NCBI GenBank assembly: GCA_963930775.1
Contig: OZ005696.1
Coordinates: 682,001-746,000 of the forward strand
Direction of reading: 5' to 3'
Length of the DNA stretch: 64,000 bases
Origin: Cliona cf. orientalis
Taxonomy: Eukaryota > Porifera > Demospongiae > Clionaida > Clionaidae
Shown here: piece by piece, positions 56,686 through 64,000 of the stretch
Numbering within the stretch: the stretch's first letter is position 1
How the letters are laid out: the number at the start of each line of letters is the position of its first letter
Made by a program: the position numbers and the translations under genes
The notes under the pieces: model-generated
Databases searched by the model: none
Told to the model about the DNA's origin: nothing
What the model saw: the letters and a program-made list of their open reading frames with translations, nothing else

Positions 56686-57298
56686 ACTTGACTCTTTCTC
56701 TCTCTGGTGTGTATGTGTGTGTGTGTGTGTATGTGTATGAAATTATGCATGACATTGTGTACATTTTTCTGCTGGCAGTACTGAAGTACACACTACTTTA
56801 ATCGTCTCTCTCCCTCTTTCACACTTAAAACGTGGCTACAGTGTATTGTACGCACTAATTAGCAAGACAAGCAGCTCCAACTATTAACACAGCCGCCAAA
56901 ACATACAATACAGAGAGAGCGCGGCGCTGCCGCCCGCCATATCTGACTCACTTTACCGCTCTCTCTCGTTACCTCTACTCTTATTTCTTCTCACCTTTGT
57001 GCTTGTTTCTTCACGTTATTTCACTCGGGAATTCGCTGGACTCTTCGCAAAACGATGCTTCTCTCTTCTCTTGTTTACTAAACTTTTTAGCACACAGACC
57101 GCTTCTTCCCGCCAAAATTGCTGCTAAGTCTCGTGACCAAGATGTTGTCACGCGCACATGAAGCCATATAAGTACATGTCCCTGATCCAGCCGGATCATC
57201 GCGAACTTCAAGATTTTACAGTGAACGGGCTCTCTCGTTTGCGACGAGGTTTGCGACAGGCAGATAGTACGGTATCACTAACGAACGCTTGTTTCAAT
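56686..57298. promoter_or_regulatory. Shared divergent promoter region, copy B
   Basis: Separates the first exon of the Pro-rich gene (minus) from the DUF4476-like gene (plus) and is strongly conserved with 31570-32208. Conserved blocks include AGAGAGAGCGCGGCGCT and CGCTCTCTCTCGTTACC. A bidirectional promoter is inferred. Confidence 0.5.
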
Positions 57299-58782
57299 AT
57301 GGATCCAACGACTTATGGTACACTACAGCAAGAGCTGAAAAAGGTTCGCCGGACCGCAAAAAGTGGGCGTATCTGGTAATTAATTATTGCTAACTCTTGT
57401 GTGTGTTCATCTTCATTTACAGAAGCCTTTTTCTTCTGACAAGAAATCGGTTTTACAAAATTATTCCCAATATTTCTTCTCTGCACAACAAGTAAGATTT
57501 TATTAGCATAGCAGGATTGTGTAAGCTTAATGAATTTATCCAAATTCTCTGAGTCTTGATTTTCAGTGTGTGGGAGTGCTTGAAGGCTTTCCTCATGCTT
57601 CGGACAAAATAGAAGCATTGAGTATCATTGCTCCAGTAAGTCATTCTTTTTTTAAGTGTAATTTCTGTGCTAGTCTCGCAATCCAGACCCTCACACTCTG
57701 CAGTGTTTGGTTCTTTCAACTGCGGAGTGTAAGGTCACTTCAACTTAATACTCTGTTTCTCGGGCCCGACCGACCCTACTTTTGGTTAGTTTTTGATGTC
57801 AGAGGTCGGCTGGGCTTAATTACGTTCTGGGCATGCATATTAGATTTTAGACTTGATTATTGGCCCAGTTAGCCAACCTACCGACCCTATCCTGAGGAAA
57901 GACTAGGCTGAGAAACAGAATATTAAATTGAAGTGGCCTAAGGACCTGGCTATAACTAGAAAGACTTATTATATTATAGGTCTGCATTATTAAAGCAGTT
58001 TACAATAATTATTGCCAGATCCATATTCAAGTGAAAGTAAGAATGGGTTATAATTTTGAAAACTCCTTCATTCCCGACAAACAGAGACTAGTTACTATAA
58101 CTGGTGAGGATGGAAAGATGATAGTGAAAGCATTCCCGTTTGCAAATGATCAAGTAAAAGCAGTGAGATTGATTGCAAGGTACACGATCAACAGTTACTG
58201 CCCTATAATAATATAAACACCATTGTTATTGTTATGCTGCATGCATGCTTGTTCTGTCCTTGTAGCCATGTTTATGATCCAGCAAACAAGTATGCAATAC
58301 TCGATGCTATTACGTTCAGATCTAACAAAGATGAGGCAAAGCAGATTTTAGACACAACCCCCTCTGCTCCACCGCCAACTACCGCATATTGTGGCAATTA
58401 TCCTTCGTCTATTTCGCAACCCCCTGCAGCTCCTTATGTACCACCTCCACAGCAGCAGGCACCTTATCAGCCGCCTAATCCAGGGGGCTACCCTCCTCCC
58501 CCTGCTCAAGGGGGCTACCCCCCTCCCCCTGCTCAGGGGACCTACCCACCTCCTCAGGGGGGATATCCACCTCCCCCTGGCCCTGCAGCTGGTTATGGTC
58601 AGCCACCACCGGGAGGGGTTAATTTTCAATTTGGTGTTGGAGGGCCCCCAGCTGGAGGACCTCCTGGCTCTCAGCAGCAACCTGGTGAAATTAACATGCA
58701 GTTTGGTCTCGGAGGATTTGGAATGCCTACAGGGAACATCTCCTTTCAGACCAATCCATCACAGCCGCCACAATGGCCATGA
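57299..58782 (+). CDS. DUF4476-like protein with Pro/Gly-rich tail, intact copy
   Basis: Exons 57423-57491, 57567-57635, 58019-58179 and 58266-58782 (TGA) join in phase. The first exon is uncertain: an ATG at 57299 opens MDPTTYGTLQQELKK, but the obvious donor at 57376 gives the wrong phase and only a weak GTTCGC donor at 57344 fits. The ordered part is made of short helical units, each with a basic or acidic start and a hydrophobic middle (SSDKKSVLQNYSQYFS, ANDQVKAVRLIA, PANKYAILDAI), which matches the repeated pattern of DUF4476 domains. The tail has repeated GGYPPPPAQ units, then QFGVGGPPAGG. Function of DUF4476 is unknown. The tail resembles Pro-rich adaptor tails. A decayed duplicate is at 32209-33639. 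Confidence 0.75.
57738..57933. mobile_element. Foldback MITE in DUF4476-like intron, copy B
   Basis: Same ends as 32637-32853. An adjacent TAGTCTCGCAATCCAGACCC block at 57672 resembles the ends of the TAGTCTC family. Confidence 0.75.
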
Positions 58783-59052
58783 AACACAACACTATAGCTG
58801 CAGATATTATGGTCTAGCGCTTATTTCATAGTAGAGATTGTTGTAGTCTCGTGACCCACGAGACTAGATCTAGTATATCTAGAGATTGTTGCAAGATATA
58901 AGATTGACATTATCATAATATTGATTGGCGCAGCGTGGTCAGCTTTTGTGCGCATGCGCAAAAGAACTCGTCAGCGCGCAAGCAGCAGCTGCAGATCTGA
59001 GATCGACGAGAAGAAAGGAGAAAGCGCTCAAAAGGTAGCTCAGCTAGGCGAT

Positions 59053-62000
59053 ATGGCACCCTCAAGAGAGCGGAGCTTTAGCCTTTCTGATCCCCACACC
59101 AGCCCTACCATGAGGCTAGTCTACAAATTCGGCTACGTTTATCTTCCGTTGCTCTGGGAATCCATAGTAGCGTGCTCAGCAACAGTGTCTACTTTCATGG
59201 TGATCTACCAGGCCATCTATCACGCCGGCCTGCTGTGGCAATGGGCGCTTATCTACGGTATGGATGTGATTTACGTGGCCTACATCGTGTATCGCTTCTT
59301 TCGGCCCTTCAAAAAGCGTGGAGAATTGGTCACGGACAAAAAGAAAATTGTTATGAACTACATCCGCAGTTCTTTCCTTCCCGACCTGCTGTCCGTGATT
59401 CCATTGGAGATATTCTCTTTCGCGAGTACTAATCCGATCTATATCGCTGCATTCCTGCGTCTAAATCGCTGTATCCGATGCTACAAAGTATGGGGCCTTT
59501 TGTGTAAGTTTAAGAAATTAGTTGCACAGCATAATTTTATTTACTTCATTCACTTGCAGTCACAGCCCAGTATAGCTATTCTTGGTTAATAATAAAATTT
59601 CTATTTTCAGCTTCAAAAGAGAAGGAATTGGATACCAACACCGTGTTGCTGAAGAGTCTTCGCTTTATATTCCTCGCTGTTTTTAGTGTCCATGTGGCTG
59701 GTGGAGTATGGTTTTTTCTCTCCTGCCACAATGCAGTGGACATGGATACTCCTACTGCTAGCCTATTGACGGAGGATGATGACCACGATGACCACCATTC
59801 GGAAGCATGCCGGCAAGACACATGGGGAAACCATGAAGGTATAATAATATTTGAAATTTTGTTCCCTTACTCTTGATTAAAGGTCATTATCCATGATGAA
59901 ATGTAGTAGCCAGCTACTTTTAACACCAATAAATTTTTCTGTAGATGTTCACTTCCACTGGAATGAGGATAATGAATTGCATAAGTACATTGTGTCCTTG
60001 TACTGGGCTGTTACCACGATCTCAAGTGTTGGGTGAGAACCATTTTACGCATGTGTACTTTCTAAATTTATGTCATAATAATTCGGGGCGAGCCTGAGCG
60101 AGCCCCGAATACAAGAGTAACATATGGCGAATTCGCTGTACCTATGTATGTATGTATCTATGTATGTATGTAGCGATACGTCGTCCACGTGCTCATAGCG
60201 CATGCGCAATATGCTTGTGCATTACATCATCACTATGAACGATTTAGCGCGCGTATTAATGTTAGATCGTGACCTCTCTAAAGGTCGTCATTTATGCAGA
60301 GGAATGAAGCTAGGCTCGGCACGCCAGAATCGTTAGCCATGGTGCTCGCGCTGACTGACTGCAGTGCGCTAGCGTGGGCTCAAAGACTGCTTCATTGAGC
60401 ACACTATCGAGTAGTCTCGCGGAGCCAGACCCTCCCCGCGCATAGGGGTCTGGCTCCACGAGACTAACTATTGAGCAGCATACGACCAGAGTCACTTGTT
60501 CATGTTGAGTTGGAGCCATAGACTAGCAGTAAGAGATAGCTAAAATGACGTATATAAAGAATGATGCTGTGATCAGACAGAGAGCCTGTGCTAACTGCTC
60601 CAGTTTGGATGCTTGACCAACTACTGTACTGAGATCATGGCACAAAAAGAATTGAACTGTAACCGCGGCTAGATAGGCAAGAATTGTGCCATGATCTCAG
60701 ACAAGAGCCTGAAACTACTACTGTTCTGTGTGCTTTAATTGGCACTGCTACTGGGCTAGAGTGGCATCTAAATGGCATACAGTAGCCTAAGGGTGGTAGA
60801 GTTTGCAGTCACTTAAAATTTAAATGTTTAATACAGTAACACCTGATCGTGCCATGAGCGAAGGCTCGCCCCGCATGATGATTATCATCTTTCTAGTATT
60901 ATTATTATGATTGATTTTTTCCCCCAGCTATGGCGATATTCTTCCTAATACACCAGAGGAGAAGTGGGTGGCAACTGTGTGCATGCTATGGGGTGTGGTT
61001 CTCTTCGGGTACATCCTAGGAGATTTGGCCTCGCTACTGACCAATGCCGATGCGCAGAGGTCAAGGTACATTCATCGGCTCAACACCATCCGAGAGCATC
61101 TCAAAGAGGCCGGAGTCAGTGAACCGCTCAGGAAAAAAGTCCTTGGATACTACGAGTATCTGGTATTATCACTTCAATTAATTCATTACTAGAATCTGAT
61201 TTAATTATCCGAACGGCCAAAAATAATTATTAATATCGCCGTTCGGTGTTAAATAGAAAGTAAATAAATTCGGGCAATGGTTTGTTCGGGTGTAAATAGA
61301 ATGGATCCGATGCAAATGGAGAAAGCACTATTATAGCGACGAAGAAACAGCAGTCGATGTCCAACTATAGGTTTATCGTTGTCAGCTCTAGAGTTCTCAG
61401 TATCGCTGTGCTCTCAGGAGCGATTGCAAAATGATCGCCGTCTGTGTCTGTGTTACCTTTCCGCTCTTATATGCTGTCCAAGATGTGGTAGCCACACTCT
61501 TCGATGAACGTGGAAGAGTTGTCTCGAGCTCCTGCCATGCCATACCGCGTGGCCGTTCGGTTGATGTAGAGCGGATGAGAAAACTTGAAATTCAAGATGT
61601 TCGACGAATTAGGAAGGAAATAATTACTTAAACTTACCGCTATTAGAATGTTCGAATAATTAGATCGAGTACGGTATTATTGTTCATGGCTGTACATGTG
61701 TATTCGTACAGTGGCACAGGAACAAGGGCAAGGCCATAACTGAACTTTTTGATGAGCTGCCGTTAGCGTTTCAAGCTGAACTGTCACTGGAGACCTACAG
61801 AGCCATGATCGACCAGGTATATACTTAGTCAAAGTGGAATGTTCATGTGTTGAAAATTTAAGTGTATAATAATATTATACTCATATGCATTTTGTAGTCA
61901 ACACTGTTCAAAGGTGCACCTGAAGAATTCATGAGAATGCTCTCGCTGGCTGTTAAGCACATGCTCTACTTACCTCAGCAGGTAAAATGTCATCATTAAA

Positions 62001-64000
62001 TTTTTGTACAATTTGCCAATTATATATTTAATTTTTTACAGGTGATTTTGAATAAGGGAGATATTGGCCATCATATGTACTTTATATCTATGGGAGAGGT
62101 GGAAATACTGCCAAACAAAGATGCAGCTCCCCTGGGCACTCTCAGGGAGGGAGATACGTTTGGAGAGGTATGTAATATATCTAAAATTATGCAGTTTTGA
62201 GCTACGACACAAAATTAATGACAGCCCTTTCATACATAGATTAACCTGGTTCATGGTGTGGCGTGTGCAGGAGTTGTGAGGGCCAAGACTCACTGTGATA
62301 TCCTCCTGCTCTCCAAGGCAGACACCCAGCACATTTTACAACACTTTCCTGAAGGTAAAGTATCTGTACCAATTTTAAGTTAGCATATTCTAGCAGTAAT
62401 CCTTTACCGTCAATATTAGCTATGTTGTCTATGTGACGATTTTTAATGTTTAGTTTTTGAGAGCATGAAAGAGGAGATTAGCCGTCGATGTGACGTGGCG
62501 TTTGCTGCTCCACCTGATGACAACTCCAGCAGCAGCACCGCAAGTACACTGGAGGCTTATACCAGCAGAAATGCAAGGAAGAGGAGCAGCAAAGGGCACC
62601 ATCACCATCACCGCCACCATCATCATTCAACAAATGCAATGCAAAAGTAAAATTTTACGTCCTTTGTCCCTGGAAAAATTGGAGATGAAGTCATTGATAA
62701 TTTTTCTCAATGCATGCCCTCCAAAATTTGCTCTTGACTAGATGAGCCTAGATCTAGCTAGATAATGATTGACTGATTAATTAATGGTGCCCCCTTTGTT
62801 AATCTCCTTATCTAGTTACATGACATTGTTGTCCACACATGCATGCATGCGTCCACCTGTCTCCGTCTGCAGCTGTATCAGATCTCTGTGTTCACTGTGG
62901 AACAAATTTTCTGTCGTTCCGGGCACAAAATTTGCCATCATCTGGGAGCTCTTGATCATAGCCGTCATTCTCATTGTTGCATGGATCTATTCTTTTGAGG
63001 TCAATACAACTAAACTATTAATGTTGTGATAATTGTTGTAACTAAGTCTTGAATTTAGGCTGGATTCGGTAGGCTCAAAGTGAGTATCAGTTATGGTGGT
63101 AGTGCTATTGGTCAGACTTTCTTTGGTTTCACCTACCTGCTGGATCTGCTGCTCATAGCTGATATCTTTGTCTCTATGAAGAAAGCAATTGTCACCCCAA
63201 CAGGTTTGTCATTAATTCTACAGCCCCTATAATTATACATTGTGATTATGCAAAATTCACTGCATAATATTGTGGTCACGATTCTCCATTCAGAGGTGAT
63301 TACTTCTTCCCGAGCCACATTCTTCAACTATATCAAGTCGTTTGGCTTTCTCCTTGATGTTCTGGCTGTTCTCCCTCTCGAGATCTTTGCTCTGGTCTGG
63401 TTGGGCTCTGGTGAAGATCCATGGAGCTACATTGCTCTTCTGAGAACCAACAGGCTCATCAAACTGTGGAAGGTGGTGTCGTTCTTCAGTGAAATGGAGG
63501 CATCTCTCTACATATCCATGGCCTATGTCAATGTGCTAAAGTTCTCCATCTATATTCTGACGGCTACACATTTCAGTGCTTGTATATGGTTCCTTATTGC
63601 CTGCTTCTCCCCTGGATCTTCAGTACAGTAAGATGAAGATAACTGGTGTCCTAGCTAATATAATATTTGATGTGAATTTCAATCGAAAAGTGGGGGGGGG
63701 GGGGGGGGGGGGGGGGCGGGGGTGGGGTGGGGGGGAGTGCATTTGTATTAATTGTATGCATGCTTCATCTGATAACATTTTGGGGGATGATCCTATAATA
63801 TGCATAATAATAATTATATAATATTATCATAGTATGGGATGGTTATTAGCTTCATATCCTCTGGAAATTATAGTTGCAGTGATGAAAGCTGGGCTTCAGA
63901 GCACGTTGTCTCTCCAAGCAGCACAATATTTCACGACTACCTCATATCTGTCTACTGGGCTGCCGCCACCACAACCACTGTTGGCTATGGTGATATATCT
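59053..64000 (+). CDS. CNGK-like multi-repeat K+ channel, 3' part beyond window
   Basis: Repeat 1 exons: 59053-59503, 59611-59838, 59945-60032, 60928-61162, 61712-61816, 61898-61981, 62042-62167, 62240-62354 and 62454-62650 (TAA). All phases match, giving 542 residues with S1-S4 (IAAFLRLNRCIRCYK is a weakly charged S4), S5, filter SVGYGD, S6, C-linker and a CNBD (NKGDIGHHMYFI, GDTFGEINL). The filter predicts K+ selectivity. The CNBD lacks the Arg pair before the usual TAxVR motif (ACAGVVRA instead). Repeat 2 exons: 62873-62999, 63059-63203, 63294-63627 and 63880-64000, with S4 YIALLRTNRLIKLWK and filter TVGYGD at the window edge. A donor at 62647 (AAAA|GTAAAA) spliced to 62873 bypasses the TAA in frame, so one long chain is likely. 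A His-rich stretch lies in the inter-repeat linker. Alternative: two tandem single-repeat genes. Confidence 0.85.
60079..60877. mobile_element. Probable element in channel intron 3
   Basis: CGGGGCGAGCC near the left end is mirrored by GGCTCGCCCCG at the right end, and the left end is itself a palindrome (TTCGGGGCGAGCC/GGCTCGCCCCGAA type). A TATG microsatellite (60144-60172) lies inside, as does the 55-bp hairpin at 60412. The target duplication is not clear. Confidence 0.5.
60412..60466. mobile_element. 55-bp TAGTCTC hairpin with 9-bp TSD
   Basis: TAGTCTCGCGGAGCCAGACC and GGTCTGGCTCCACGAGACTA form the whole element with a 15-bp loop. Flanking ACTATCGAG (60403-60411) and ACTATTGAG (60467-60475) differ at one base. 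It is a minimal member of the 4804-5159 family. Confidence 0.85.
61190..61678. mobile_element. Inverted-repeat element in channel intron 4
   Basis: TGATTTAATTATCCGAAC near the left end is mirrored by GTTCGAATAATTAGAT at the right end next to TACGGTA. The interior repeats AATTCGG/CCGTTCGG-like pieces. The plus-strand frame at 61431-61631 inside it has no family features and is not a channel exon. Confidence 0.6.
63692..63716 (+). repeat. G25 homopolymer in channel intron
   Basis: Twenty-five G bases followed by G-rich sequence to about 63737, just downstream of the exon ending at 63627. Confidence 0.9.

Noticed and set aside
58846..58868. 23-bp TAGTCTCGTG hairpin as a mini transposon
   Set aside because: It has the family ends but no clear 9-bp flanking duplication, unlike the copy at 60412-60466.
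61431..61631. Possible extra channel exon
   Set aside because: Lies inside an inverted-repeat element between two channel exons that already join in phase.
1..64000. CRISPR array or bacterial contamination
   Set aside because: Repeats are not regularly spaced with unique spacers, and all convincing genes have GT-AG introns.

Overview
The window is nuclear DNA of an early-branching animal, most likely a sponge (Porifera). This is an inference, not a database result. The grounds are spliced genes with short GT-AG introns, NLR immune receptors carrying animal Death and TIR modules, a cyclic-nucleotide-type K+ channel that appears to hold several repeats in one chain, and very dense short non-autonomous DNA transposons. 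No bacterial operon, rRNA, tRNA or CRISPR array was seen.

Layout. The left 52 kb is an NLR cluster read entirely from the minus strand. NLR1 (Death-NACHT-, runs off the left edge, first exon ending at 6264) and NLR2 (Death-NACHT-LRR, 18727-24463) share one gene plan. NLR3 (36531-41880) and NLR4 (46292-52200) share another: an N-terminal death-fold-like exon, a short linker, a TIR exon, a 40-bp linker exon and one large NACHT-LRR exon. All four reuse an almost identical NACHT-LRR exon. Immediately upstream of every NLR lies the 3' end of a copy of one Ser/Pro-rich gene, at 6880, 26955, 43121 and 52563. The cluster therefore looks built from a repeated unit of Pro-rich gene plus NLR. Only the copy at 52563-56685 is complete (seven exons, 804 codons). 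The copy at 26955-31569 has one exon inverted, and the others are truncated. A divergently transcribed DUF4476-like gene follows the two long copies: it looks intact at about 57299-58782 and decayed at about 32209-33639. Between NLR1 and NLR2 lie a single-pass membrane protein with a cytoplasmic Death domain (8640-13853) and an orphan last exon of a short-chain dehydrogenase (7342-7690).

The right end (59053-64000, plus strand) is a voltage/cyclic-nucleotide-type channel with a potassium-type GYGD filter. One full repeat (S1-S6 plus CNBD) is followed by most of a second repeat that can be joined to it in frame by splicing, as in CNGK channels.

Mobile DNA. Many insertions are bounded by inverted repeats and 9-bp target duplications (Mutator-like behaviour), including a three-deep nest at 24638-26782, an insertion inside the first coding exon of NLR4 and one 45 bp upstream of the NLR3 start. 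A second class has TACCGTA-like ends and apparent TA duplications. How the genes work together: Death, TIR and NACHT-LRR modules imply intracellular ligand-triggered oligomerisation feeding death-fold or NAD+-consuming TIR signalling. The membrane Death-domain protein could feed related pathways. The co-duplication of the Pro-rich gene may be only passenger duplication.
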